A stretch of 64,000 nt of DNA from Amycolatopsis nivea (GTDB lineage: Bacteria > Actinomycetota > Actinomycetes > Mycobacteriales > Pseudonocardiaceae), in NCBI RefSeq assembly GCF_004522235.1, contig NZ_SDLT01000012.1:62001-126000 (forward strand), in the 5' to 3' direction. The notes under the pieces are model-generated. The model saw only the letters and a program-made list of their open reading frames with translations. It was not told the DNA's origin and made no database searches. Shown piece after piece: positions 54,980 to 63,255 of the stretch. A program made the translations under genes and the position numbers. Numbering within the stretch: position 1 is the stretch's first letter; each line of letters opens with the position of its first letter.

Positions 54980-55671
54980 CCGCGGCGAGGGCCGAGCGCG
55001 TCTCGGCGGCCGAAACCGTGCAGACGCGGGTTTCGGTCCGGGAGATCCACGAGGTTTCGCTGCGCGCCTTGCGGGCTTCGGGTCTGAGCAGCGGCGAGGC
55101 GGACTACCTGGCCGAGGTCATCGCGACCGCGGAAATCCACGAGGCCGCCGGGCTCGACGCCTTGACCATCGAGACGGCCCGGATCCCGGCCGGACGGGTC
55201 GGTCTCCGGCTGGAACATTGCGACGGGTACGCCGTGGCGCACGACCCGGCTTCGCGCGGTCCGCTGCAGGCTTTCGTGCCCGCCTGCGAAACGGCCGCCG
55301 TGGTGGGCACGTTGGTCGTACCGGGAATGGCTGGCAGTCCGGTACTGGACTGGGCTGCTTTGGACATCGCCGAACGGGCCGGGCGGATACTGTCCCTTTC
55401 GGACGGTGGGCACCGCACAGTCGTCACGCCCGGCGGGGATCTGCTGCGGCTTCCCGCCGGGCGTGACGAACCACGTCCGCCGGTCGCGGGATTGGTGATC
55501 CGCCCGCTGTCCGAGGTGCCGGACGCGCAGGTGATTTCCACCGCGGCGGAACGGAAACAGCGGAATCGCGAAGCGGTCACCCATGGCGTGTCCGTGAAAG
55601 CTCCATTGTGGACTCTCGCGTATTCGATCGCGCGCGGGTTCCTGATTCCGGACCACCGGGAGGGCCGATGA
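54976..55671 (+). CDS. Unknown 231-residue protein of catabolic operon
   Basis: A 231-residue soluble protein whose first 40 residues (VREIHEVSLRALRASGLSSGEADYLAEVIATAE) resemble the N-terminal helices of the Ldh2/DUF3726-type families without the rest. The remainder has RLEHCDGYAVAH, VPGMAGSPVLDW and a positively charged end. Overlaps both neighbours by four bases (ATGA). No clear family; probably an enzyme or binding partner of the M19-like protein. Confidence 0.7.
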   Translation: MTAARAERVSAAETVQTRVSVREIHEVSLRALRASGLSSGEADYLAEVIATAEIHEAAGLDALTIETARIPAGRVGLRLEHCDGYAVAHDPASRGPLQAFVPACETAAVVGTLVVPGMAGSPVLDWAALDIAERAGRILSLSDGGHRTVVTPGGDLLRLPAGRDEPRPPVAGLVIRPLSEVPDAQVISTAAERKQRNREAVTHGVSVKAPLWTLAYSIARGFLIPDHREGR

Positions 55672-56069
55672 CCTCGCGCGAGCTGGTGGCGCATCCGCAC
55701 GGACCGCGGCCCTACGCCGGAGCCGCCGTGTTCGGCGGAGTGATCTGGGCGTGCGGGCAGGTCCCGGCACGGCGGGACGGCAGCGTCCCGGAAGGAATCG
55801 ACGAGCAGGTGCGGGTCGCCCTCGACAACCTCGAGGACACCTTGCGGGCCGCGGGAGGGAGCCTGCGCACGCTGCTCAAACTGACGGTGTTCCTCGCCGA
55901 CCTCGGCGAGTTCGACGCCTACCACCAGGCCTACCTCGACCGTTTCGCCGGCATCGACCTGCCGCCGCGGACCACGGTCCAGGTCGCCGGGTTCCGGGGG
56001 ACGAAACGCATCGAGATCGACGCCGTGGCGGCGGTCGGCAGCGAGGAGACCAACCGACATGAAGACTGA
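55668..56069 (+). CDS. RidA-family (YjgF/YER057c/UK114) protein
   Basis: A 133-residue trimeric-fold protein: YAGAAVFGGVIWACGQVP, VALDNLEDTLRAAGGSLRTLLKLTVFLADL and LPPRTTVQVAGFRG, with the substrate Arg in PPRTTVQV present. RidA proteins hydrolyse reactive imines or enamines. Its place in the operon suggests an amine-derived imine intermediate. ATG 55668 overlaps the preceding stop. Confidence 0.9.
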   Translation: MTSRELVAHPHGPRPYAGAAVFGGVIWACGQVPARRDGSVPEGIDEQVRVALDNLEDTLRAAGGSLRTLLKLTVFLADLGEFDAYHQAYLDRFAGIDLPPRTTVQVAGFRGTKRIEIDAVAAVGSEETNRHED

Positions 56070-57399
56070 CCGCGCACCGGACAACGCTGTTCGGGCGACC
56101 CTGGATTCGGCCCGGCTCAACGGGTTCCACCGCAAGCTCGCGCTGTACTCGTCCGGCGGGCCGTTCCTGGACGGCTACATCCTCAGCATCATCGGCATCG
56201 CGCTGGTGCAGATCGGCCCGCAGTGGCAGATGGACTCGCTGTGGTCCGGCCTGATCGGCGCGTCCGCGCTGGTCGGCGTGTTCATCGGGGGAGCGGTGTT
56301 CGGCCCGCTCACCGACCGGATCGGCCGGAAGCTGATGTACACGATCGACCTGATCGCGATCATCGTGTGCTCGGTCCTGCAGTTCTTCGTCGCCGACGCC
56401 GCGCAACTGTTCGTGCTGCGGCTGCTGATCGGCATCGCGGTGGGCGCGGACTATCCGATCGCGACCGCGCTGGTCACCGAATTCGCGCCGAAAGCGTGGC
56501 GGGCGCGGCTGGTCGGCGGGCTGAACGCGATGTGGTTCGTCGGGGCCACCGTCGCCGCGTTCGTCGGGTTCTTCCTGCTGAACGTGGACCAGGGCTGGAA
56601 GTGGATGCTGCTGTCGTCGGCGGTGCCCGCGCTGCTGATCGTGATCGCCCGCACCAGCATTCCGGAATCGCCGCGCTGGCTGCACAGCAAGGGCCGCGAC
56701 GCGGAAGCGCTGGAGGTGCTGCGCACGACGATCGGCGAGCACGCGACGCTGGACGATCTCCCGGAAGCCGAAACGAAAACCCCGATGTCCGCGTTGTGGC
56801 GCGGCGGATATCTCAAGCGGGTCGTGTTCATCTCGATCTTCTGGACGTGCACGGTCGTCCCGTTGTTCGCGATCTACGCCTTCGGGCCGCAGATCCTCGA
56901 ACTGTTCAACCTCGGCGGCGGAAACCTGTCGCACCTCGGCTACGGCCTGATCAATTTCTTCTTCTTCGTCGGCAATATCGCCGCGCTGCTGCTGGTGGAC
57001 CGGCTCGGCCGCCGTCCCGTCCTGATCTGGGGCTTCGCGATTTCCGCGGCCGGACTGTTCTATCTCGGTCTGCAACCGGGCGCCGCGTTGTGGCTGATCG
57101 CGCTCGCCTTCGCGGTGTACGCGGTGTTCAACGGCGGACCGTCCATTCTGGAATGGATCTACCCGAACGAGCTGTTCCCGACGGAGGTCCGCGCGTCGGC
57201 GGTGGGGCTCTGCACCGGGATCAGCCGGATCGGCGCGGCAGTCGGCACCTTCGCGACACCGTGGGCGCTCACCAATCTCGGATTGTCGGCCACGATGTAC
57301 ATCGCCGCTGGGATCGCCGCATTGGGCGCGATCGTGAGCGCGTTCATGGCCCCGGAGACCAAGAACGTCGATCTGCACGTGGCTTCTTCGCTCAGCTAG
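56059..57399 (+). CDS. MFS metabolite transporter (sugar-porter-like)
   Basis: A 446-residue protein with 12 transmembrane helices. Signature motifs are DRIGRK in the first cytoplasmic loop, PESPRWL at the end of helix 6 and DRLGRRP in the second half, typical of sugar and organic-acid proton symporters. It overlaps ridA by 11 bases and is the last gene; probably the uptake system for the substrate of the operon. Confidence 0.9.
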   Translation: MKTDRAPDNAVRATLDSARLNGFHRKLALYSSGGPFLDGYILSIIGIALVQIGPQWQMDSLWSGLIGASALVGVFIGGAVFGPLTDRIGRKLMYTIDLIAIIVCSVLQFFVADAAQLFVLRLLIGIAVGADYPIATALVTEFAPKAWRARLVGGLNAMWFVGATVAAFVGFFLLNVDQGWKWMLLSSAVPALLIVIARTSIPESPRWLHSKGRDAEALEVLRTTIGEHATLDDLPEAETKTPMSALWRGGYLKRVVFISIFWTCTVVPLFAIYAFGPQILELFNLGGGNLSHLGYGLINFFFFVGNIAALLLVDRLGRRPVLIWGFAISAAGLFYLGLQPGAALWLIALAFAVYAVFNGGPSILEWIYPNELFPTEVRASAVGLCTGISRIGAAVGTFATPWALTNLGLSATMYIAAGIAALGAIVSAFMAPETKNVDLHVASSLS

Positions 57400-57407
57400 A
57401 ACGGGAA

Positions 57408-57444
57408 ACCGGGCCCGGCGCCGGGGAGGCGCGCCGGGCCCGGT
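57408..57444. terminator. Bidirectional terminator of the operon and fasciclin gene
   Basis: Perfect 14-bp arms (57408-57421 and 57431-57444) with nine-base loop, between the converging stops at 57399 and 57449. Confidence 0.8.
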
Positions 57445-57448
57445 GGCT

Positions 57449-58111
57449 TCAGTTCTTGTTGGTGCCCGGGGTGAGCACCTTGTCGATGACGAACACGGTC
57501 GCGTTCTTGGTCGGGATGTTGCCGCACAGGATCTTCGCGCCGTTGACGGTCATGTTCTCGCCCGAACCCTCGATCTTCAGCGGGCCGCCCGCGGTGTTCA
57601 GCGAGGTCACGGTGCCCGCAGCGGCGAGGCCCTTGGCGTCGTAGCGCTTGCCGACGACGTGGTACTGCAGGATCGGCGCGAGCTGGTTCGGGTTGGCCGC
57701 CAGTTCCTTGAACTTCGCGTCGCCGAGCGCGTTGAACGCCGGGTCGGCCGGGGCGAAGACGGTGATGGCCTGCTGGCTGTTGAGGGTGTCGACCAGGTTG
57801 GTGGCCTTGACCGCGGCGACCAGCTTCGTGAGCAGCGGGTTCGTCGAGGCGGCGGACGCGACCGGCTGCGGGCCCATCGAGTCGAGCGAACCCGGCGCGT
57901 TGCCCTGCGGCAGCTTCGAGCAGGCCGGGCCGAACACGTCGGCGTTGGTGGTGACACCGGAGTCGCTGCTGGACATCGGCGCCGAGGACGGCATCGACGA
58001 GGGCATCGCCGACGGGGAGCTGCCCGAGGCGTTGTTGTCGGTGCTGGTGCCGCACGCGGTGAGGGCGAGGGCGGCAGCGGCGCCGATACCGGCGAGGCGA
58101 AGGGTCTTCAC
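57449..58111 (-). CDS. Fasciclin-domain lipoprotein (MPT83/MPT70-like)
   Basis: A 220-residue exported lipoprotein: signal peptide with lipobox LTAC (Cys about 20), a Ser/Pro/Met-rich linker, then one fasciclin domain (LVDTLNSQQAITVFAPADPAFNAL, ILQYHVVGKRYDAKGL, VFVIDKVLTP). GTG 58111 gives MKTLRLAG; GGAGAATT upstream. It follows the sulfite-oxidase-type gene by 64 bases and may be co-transcribed. Adhesion or metal/redox partner roles are known for related mycobacterial proteins. Confidence 0.9.
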   Translation of the reverse strand: MKTLRLAGIGAAAALALTACGTSTDNNASGSSPSAMPSSMPSSAPMSSSDSGVTTNADVFGPACSKLPQGNAPGSLDSMGPQPVASAASTNPLLTKLVAAVKATNLVDTLNSQQAITVFAPADPAFNALGDAKFKELAANPNQLAPILQYHVVGKRYDAKGLAAAGTVTSLNTAGGPLKIEGSGENMTVNGAKILCGNIPTKNATVFVIDKVLTPGTNKN

Positions 58112-58175
58112 GGCAATTCTCCGTTCACAGTGGATTGTTCGACAGGGATTCGGCGCCGGGCCGGAGCCGGATTGG

Positions 58176-59702
58176 TCAGGAAGCGATAAAAGTCGTGGAA
58201 TGCCATCCGGTCGCCCCGTCGGGCACGGTTCCGGCGCGGGCCTCGGTCTGGGTGTAGCCGGAGTTGTCGGTCGCACGCACGAAAACCTGGTGCGTGCCGG
58301 GCTTGACGGAAATCTGGGTCCACCACATCCGCCAGGTGTTCCGGTTCACCTCGGCGGACAAGGTGGCCGGCTGCCAGGGCCCGCCGTCCACTTTGGTCTC
58401 CACCTTGGCGATCCCGGTGTGCTGGGCCCAGGCGACGCCGGCGATCCGCACCGCCCCGGCCGGAACGGTGGCGAATCCCTTGGGCGTGTCGATCCGGGAT
58501 TCGGTCTTGATCGGCGCCTGCTCGCCCCAGCCGCGGCGAAGCCAGTACGCCTGCCGGGCCTTCCACGTGGTGACCTCGATGTCGACCACCCATTTGACCG
58601 CCGAGACGTACCCGTAGAGCCCGGGAGTGACCAGCCGCGCGGGGAAACCGTGCTCCAGCGGCAGCGGTTCGCGGTTCATCCCGATCGCCAGCATCGCGCC
58701 GCGCGAACGGTCCAGCGCGGCCGCGACCGGGGTGCCGGACGTCCAACCGTCCACACTGGAGCAGAACAGCTGCTCCGCGCCCGGCTGGACCCCGGCTTCC
58801 GCCAGCAGATCGGCGAGATCGACGCCGATGAAGTTCGAAGTGGACACATAGTCGCCGCCGACCTCGTTGGACACGCACGTCATCGTCACCGTGCGCTCGA
58901 CCAGCGGCCGGTCGCGGAGATCGCGGTAGCGGTACCGGATTTCCCGGTCGACCATCCCGTGGATCCGCAGGCTCCAGTCCTCGGTGCGCACCTGCGGAAC
59001 CGACAACGCGGTGTCGACGCGGTAGAAGTTCCGGTTGGGCGTGAGGAACGCGGGGGTGCCGAGTTTGGCGAAATCCGCGTCGGCGGGAATGGGCGGAGCC
59101 GAAACCGCGGGCACGAGCGGCCCGACCGCCTCCCGGGACGCCGCGGCATCTCTCGTTCCGCTGATCGCCTGCCCGGCACCGCCGAGAACTCCGGCCCCGA
59201 CGACGGTGCCGACGCTGCTGAGCAAGAACGACCGGCGCGACGAATCCGTCGCCTGCTGTCGCGCAGCGATTCGGTGCAGCAGCAGGAAAACCGCGACCCC
59301 GACGACGAGACTGGCCAGCGGAGCCAGCAACGCGACCGCGGTCAGATCCGGCCGCGCGGCCACCGCGACCCCGCCGATCAGTCCAAACGCGACAATGATC
59401 GCGACACCCGGCCACGGCTTCCGCCGGGACAGCAGCCCCGCCGCCGCGGAGACGACGACCAGCACCGCCGCCATGCCGCCGAGCAGGACGGCTTTGTCGT
59501 AGGTGCCGAAGGTCCGCACCGCGAAGTCTTTCAGCGGCAGCGGCGTCAGGTCGATGGCTCCGTTGCCGACCGCGAGGTACGGCGAGGCGTTGACGTTGCC
59601 GAACGATGCAGCCAGGTGCCCGGCGGCCAGCGCCGAGAGCAAGGCGAGCACGCCGCACAGCGCTGCCGGAAGGAACCGCAGACGGGAGGTCATGCCAGGC
59701 AT
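58176..59702 (-). CDS. Membrane-anchored molybdopterin oxidoreductase, sulfite-oxidase family
   Basis: A 508-residue protein with about five N-terminal membrane helices, an RRSFLL twin-arginine-like segment before another hydrophobic stretch, and a molybdopterin domain: TMTCVSNEVGG supplies the Mo-ligand Cys (about 276), with GVDLADLL, FPARLVTPGLYGYVSAKW-type SAVKWV and a C-terminal Mo-co dimerisation domain (GGPWQPATLS). No heme domain is present. Acts on the outer face, perhaps as sulfite or methionine-sulfoxide type enzyme. An internal ATG at 59693 is an alternative start. Confidence 0.88.
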   Translation of the reverse strand: MPGMTSRLRFLPAALCGVLALLSALAAGHLAASFGNVNASPYLAVGNGAIDLTPLPLKDFAVRTFGTYDKAVLLGGMAAVLVVVSAAAGLLSRRKPWPGVAIIVAFGLIGGVAVAARPDLTAVALLAPLASLVVGVAVFLLLHRIAARQQATDSSRRSFLLSSVGTVVGAGVLGGAGQAISGTRDAAASREAVGPLVPAVSAPPIPADADFAKLGTPAFLTPNRNFYRVDTALSVPQVRTEDWSLRIHGMVDREIRYRYRDLRDRPLVERTVTMTCVSNEVGGDYVSTSNFIGVDLADLLAEAGVQPGAEQLFCSSVDGWTSGTPVAAALDRSRGAMLAIGMNREPLPLEHGFPARLVTPGLYGYVSAVKWVVDIEVTTWKARQAYWLRRGWGEQAPIKTESRIDTPKGFATVPAGAVRIAGVAWAQHTGIAKVETKVDGGPWQPATLSAEVNRNTWRMWWTQISVKPGTHQVFVRATDNSGYTQTEARAGTVPDGATGWHSTTFIAS

Positions 59703-59878
59703 TCGCAGCCGGACCGGGCGCGGATGGGTGGGTATGCGTCACCCGTCCGGGGGTCCGCTCGGGCCTGTGGCGCCTTTCTCGGCGCATTTGCGTGATTTCG
59801 TGCGCAAGCGGCCGTTCCGTCGGCTAAATTCCCGGACGACTCCGGATGGAGCAGTCATTCGGGAGAATGGGGACACCG

Positions 59879-61198
59879 ATGCGGCGAATGGTGATCACTG
59901 CGGCCTGTCTGGGGGTGCTGGCAGCCACGGCCGCGTGCGGCGGCGGGGCGGCCCCGGCCCTGCCCGCCGACCAGGCCGGACCGGCCGGGCAGCCGCCCGC
60001 GTCGTCCGCCGAGCCGGAAGCGGTCACCGCCGATCCGCCGATGGCCTTCGACACGAGCAAGGGCGTCGCGCTGCCCCGCACGGCGCTGCAGGCCAACATG
60101 GGCGGCTCGGTCACGTCGAAGTTCATGACGCTGCGCGACCGCACCGGCTACATCATCGCCCCCGAATCGCTGAGCGCGGTCGACGTCCTCACCGGCCGCG
60201 AGAAGTGGAACACCAGGATCGAGGGCCCGGCCGCCGACCCGAACGCGCACAAGGGCCCGTTCGTCGAGCAGAGCGGACCGCGTCCGCCGCTCGTCACCGA
60301 CCAGCTCGCCGTCGGAGCCGTCCCGCTGCGGATGCCCGAGCAGGGCACGACGCCCGGCTACCTCGCGCTCGCCGTCATCGCGGTGAATCCGCAGACCGGG
60401 GCCAAGGTCTGGCAGACGAACACCAAGATCGCCGACGACCAGTACGGGATCAGCGGCGACCGTTCGGTCACGCACGTCGTCGCGGCCACCGGCAAGGCCG
60501 TGGTCGCCAGCTTCGCGCAGTCGGAGGGCAACCTCACCGTCGCGCTGGACCCGGCGACCGGGAAGCAGCTGTGGGTGCGCAAGGACTACGACGCGGGCAG
60601 CGTGAACGGCGACGTCGTCGTCGGAGTCGACTCGAATGTCGCCGAGAACGAGTCGATGGTCCAGGCGACCGCGCTCGACATCGCCACCGGCCAGCAGAAG
60701 TGGGTCGGCGCCGCCAAATCGAGCGCGGTCGAGATCCTGCCCGCCGATCCGGCGATGGTGGTCCTGAAGGCCAACGAGTACAGCAGCGGCCACGCCTTCC
60801 TGAAGTTCCTCGACGCGGCGACCGGCGCGGAGAAGTTCTCCGTGGAAGGCACCCGGAACCTCGGCCCCGATTCCTACGGCGACTGCCTGTACGACGAGCA
60901 GTCAGTGCTCGCGTGCACCGACTCCGGCGTGCTGACCGCGTACGACGCGAAGGCCGGGACCAAACTGTGGAGCCTCCCGGACCAGGCCGCGAACCGCGTC
61001 GCGCCGGGCGGCCTGACCGTCGCCTGGCACGGCGCGCTGTACGGCTACACCAACGGAAGGCAGCCGATCGTCCTCGACGCGAAGACCGGCAAGGACCTGT
61101 CCACCGAGGTGGGCTTCGTGCCGGACTGGGTCAGCAAGTACGCCGCGGCGGGCGTCGACCAGGACGGCTCTCCGAAGGCTTATCCGGTCAAGAAGTAG
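59879..61198 (+). CDS. PQQ-like beta-propeller lipoprotein
   Basis: A 439-residue exported lipoprotein: signal peptide and lipobox LAATAAC, Pro/Ala-rich linker, then a seven- or eight-bladed propeller with repeated (T)GxxxW blade ends (DVLTGREKWNT, NPQTGAKVWQT, DPATGKQLWVR, DIATGQQKWVG, DAKAGTKLWSL). ATG 59879 is behind GGGGA; the family ends VKK. No quinone-site residues are evident, so a scaffold or ligand-sensing role is as likely as dehydrogenase. Its last codons are duplicated downstream. Confidence 0.85.
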   Translation: MRRMVITAACLGVLAATAACGGGAAPALPADQAGPAGQPPASSAEPEAVTADPPMAFDTSKGVALPRTALQANMGGSVTSKFMTLRDRTGYIIAPESLSAVDVLTGREKWNTRIEGPAADPNAHKGPFVEQSGPRPPLVTDQLAVGAVPLRMPEQGTTPGYLALAVIAVNPQTGAKVWQTNTKIADDQYGISGDRSVTHVVAATGKAVVASFAQSEGNLTVALDPATGKQLWVRKDYDAGSVNGDVVVGVDSNVAENESMVQATALDIATGQQKWVGAAKSSAVEILPADPAMVVLKANEYSSGHAFLKFLDAATGAEKFSVEGTRNLGPDSYGDCLYDEQSVLACTDSGVLTAYDAKAGTKLWSLPDQAANRVAPGGLTVAWHGALYGYTNGRQPIVLDAKTGKDLSTEVGFVPDWVSKYAAAGVDQDGSPKAYPVKK

Positions 61199-61849
61199 CC
61201 GTCGCGCCGTCCTCCGCGAGGATCTGCTCGCGGAGGATGTCCGCGTGGCCGCAGTGCTGTGCGAGTTCGCGCAGTACGTGCAGGTAGACGAACCGCAGCG
61301 GGAGCGGGCCGCGCCGGTTGCCGGGCAGGATGTCGGTCAGTTCGAGCGGCGCGGTGGCTTCACGGGCGGCTTCGCACGCCTCGCGGTGCGCCTGCTGAAT
61401 GGAGGCGATGGTGTCGTCGTCGGTGAGGACGAATGATTCGTCGGGTGTCTCCGGGATCCCGATTTCGGCGCGCGAACGTCCGGTGACGGCCTCGTCGAAC
61501 CAGGCCTTCTCCACGAAGGTCAAGAAGTAGCCGTCGCGCCGTCCTCCGCGAGGATCTGCTCGCGGAGGATGTCCGCGTGGCCGCAGTGCTGTGCGAGTTC
61601 GCGCAGTACGTGCAGGTAGACGAACCGCAGCGGGAGCGGGCCGCGGCGGTTGCCAGGGAGGATGTCGGTCAGCTCGAGCGACGCGGTGGCTTCACGGGCG
61701 GCTTCGCATGCCTCGCGGTGCGCCTGCTGAATGGAGGCGATGGTGTCGTCGTCGGTGAGGACGAATGATTCGTCGGGTGTCTCCGGGATCCCGATTTCGG
61801 CGCGCGAACGCCCGGTGACGGCCTCGTCGAACCAGACCTTCTCCACGAA
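61186..61849. repeat. 332-bp tandem duplication of DinB gene end and propeller gene end
   Basis: 61186-61517 and 61518-61849 are about 97% identical (nine or so differences). Each begins GTCAAGAAGTAG, the last codons of the propeller gene, followed by the 3' two-thirds of the DinB-like gene. GGTCA is shared at the joint. Confidence 0.9.
61188..61523 (-). pseudogene. Truncated duplicate of DinB-like gene
   Basis: A 111-codon frame starting TTGACC at 61523, overlapping the full gene's stop. It keeps the C-terminal part with two replacements (V to A, S to P). It lacks the N-terminal 55 residues including the metal-site His helix, so it is probably inactive; most differences are synonymous, so it may be recent or still selected. 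Confidence 0.7.
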
Positions 61850-62014
61850 GGTCACGTGTTTGACCAGCCCGAGCAGCGTGGTCTTCGACGGCACGAGCCT
61901 CCGGCGGGCCTGCTCCTCGGTGAGCCCGTCGAGGCAGTGCTGGAGCGCTTCGCGGTGTTCGTCGATGAAGTAGTCGAACTGGGCCTTGGCGTGGTTGTCG
62001 ATCGCTGATTCCAT
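61520..62014 (-). CDS. DinB-family / DUF664 protein
   Basis: A 164-residue four-helix bundle protein. FDYFIDEHREALQHCLDGLTEEQARRR, LGLVKHVTFVEKVWFDE (His, Glu) and HVLRELAQHCGHADILREQ (three His) form the metal site of the DinB/MST superfamily, whose members use mycothiol or bacillithiol in transferase reactions. ATG 62014; GTG 62020 is possible. Carries a tandem truncated copy downstream. Confidence 0.85.
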   Translation of the reverse strand: MESAIDNHAKAQFDYFIDEHREALQHCLDGLTEEQARRRLVPSKTTLLGLVKHVTFVEKVWFDEAVTGRSRAEIGIPETPDESFVLTDDDTIASIQQAHREACEAAREATASLELTDILPGNRRGPLPLRFVYLHVLRELAQHCGHADILREQILAEDGATATS

Positions 62015-62064
62015 GGGCACGGACCCAGCTTGCCGGATGTCGGAATCCAGGTGAAGGAGCAGGC

Positions 62065-63243
62065 ATGCCGTCGTTCGGCCTGTACTACCCGTGGACGCAC
62101 TTCCAGAACGACAACTGGCTCAAGCTCGCGCTGCTGACCTGGGACCGGCTGGCCCGGATGCGCCCGCCCGCGGCGCCGGACCGGGACGGGGACCTCGTCC
62201 GCCGTCTCCGCGGCGAGACCGATTTCCTGGTGGAGACCGCGCCGAGCGCCGCCGTGCTGAACGTCGTCGCCGAGTCGTTCGGCGAGATTTTCGATGCCGA
62301 CCCCGGCCGCCTGCTCGACCGCTACGGGCTGGACGAGCCGCGGGCGTGCGACGGAGACCCGAGGGGGCCGGGCTGGCGAGGGTACGCGCCGCCGATCACC
62401 CAGCACATGGTGATGGGGCCGCCGCCGGTCGAGGTGCTGACGGCGGTCCCGGTCGGCGGGCCGGGCGCGAAAATGACCGGCGGGCTCCGGGACGGGCTGG
62501 TCCGGCTCGGCCTCGCGGTGCCGATGGACGGACAGTGGGTCGGTCTCGACCCGGAACTGGCCTCCATCTACCTCGCGGTGCTGGCCGACGCGATGAGCCA
62601 CCGCGAAGCGCTGTCGCCGGTCACCGACGACCCGCGCATGCATCACGCGACCGGTGCGCTGGACCGGTTGGTGTCGCTGGTGTTCGACGAGCACGTTCCG
62701 GTGCCGGCGGTGGAGAACGTCTCCAGCGCCTACCTGCAGATCGCGCTCGAGACGGTGCTCGAACCGTCCCATGTGGACCGGGTGCCGGGGGAAAAGCTCA
62801 TCAGTTTCCGGGAAAAGCACCGGGCCGAGCTCGCCGTGTTCCAGGCGCACGTGGCGAGCCTCGGCCCGGAGCTGCAGGCCGCCGCCGAAGCGGACAATCT
62901 GGAAGTGGCGGTGGCGCATCTGCGCGCGTTGTACGAAACCCGGACCCGGCCGCAGCTGGAAGAACTCCGCAAAGCGTTGCGCGGCATGGGCATCGAGGCG
63001 TCCGCGGGAACATTGGTGCAGAAGATCGACCTCAACGCGGCGGCGGGCACCGTGCTCGGCAGTGTCGCCGCGGCAGGCGGACAGCTTGCGGTAGCGGGTG
63101 TCGCAGTCGCGGTGACGCTCGTGCCTTATCTGGCGGGGAAGACGAAGGCACGGCGGCAGCAGATGGCGAAATCGCCGGTAGCGTATTTGCTTGCGGCAGA
63201 CCGCAAACTCACCGGACGCGCGCTGCTGCGGCGCGATCGCTAG
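62065..63243 (+). CDS. DUF6236 family protein
   Basis: A 392-residue cytosolic protein whose start FGLYYPWTHFQNDNWLKLALLTWDRLARM is the hallmark of the DUF6236 family found in actinobacteria. Middle contains HHATGALDRLVSL; a coiled region around 280-330 (ELQAAAEADNLEVAVAHL) and a hydrophobic stretch about 340-360 (AGGQLAVAGVAVAVTLVPYLAG) may be a membrane helix. Function unknown; AAGGAG is before ATG 62065. Confidence 0.8.
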   Translation: MPSFGLYYPWTHFQNDNWLKLALLTWDRLARMRPPAAPDRDGDLVRRLRGETDFLVETAPSAAVLNVVAESFGEIFDADPGRLLDRYGLDEPRACDGDPRGPGWRGYAPPITQHMVMGPPPVEVLTAVPVGGPGAKMTGGLRDGLVRLGLAVPMDGQWVGLDPELASIYLAVLADAMSHREALSPVTDDPRMHHATGALDRLVSLVFDEHVPVPAVENVSSAYLQIALETVLEPSHVDRVPGEKLISFREKHRAELAVFQAHVASLGPELQAAAEADNLEVAVAHLRALYETRTRPQLEELRKALRGMGIEASAGTLVQKIDLNAAAGTVLGSVAAAGGQLAVAGVAVAVTLVPYLAGKTKARRQQMAKSPVAYLLAADRKLTGRALLRRDR

Positions 63244-63255
63244 GGGACGCGCGAT

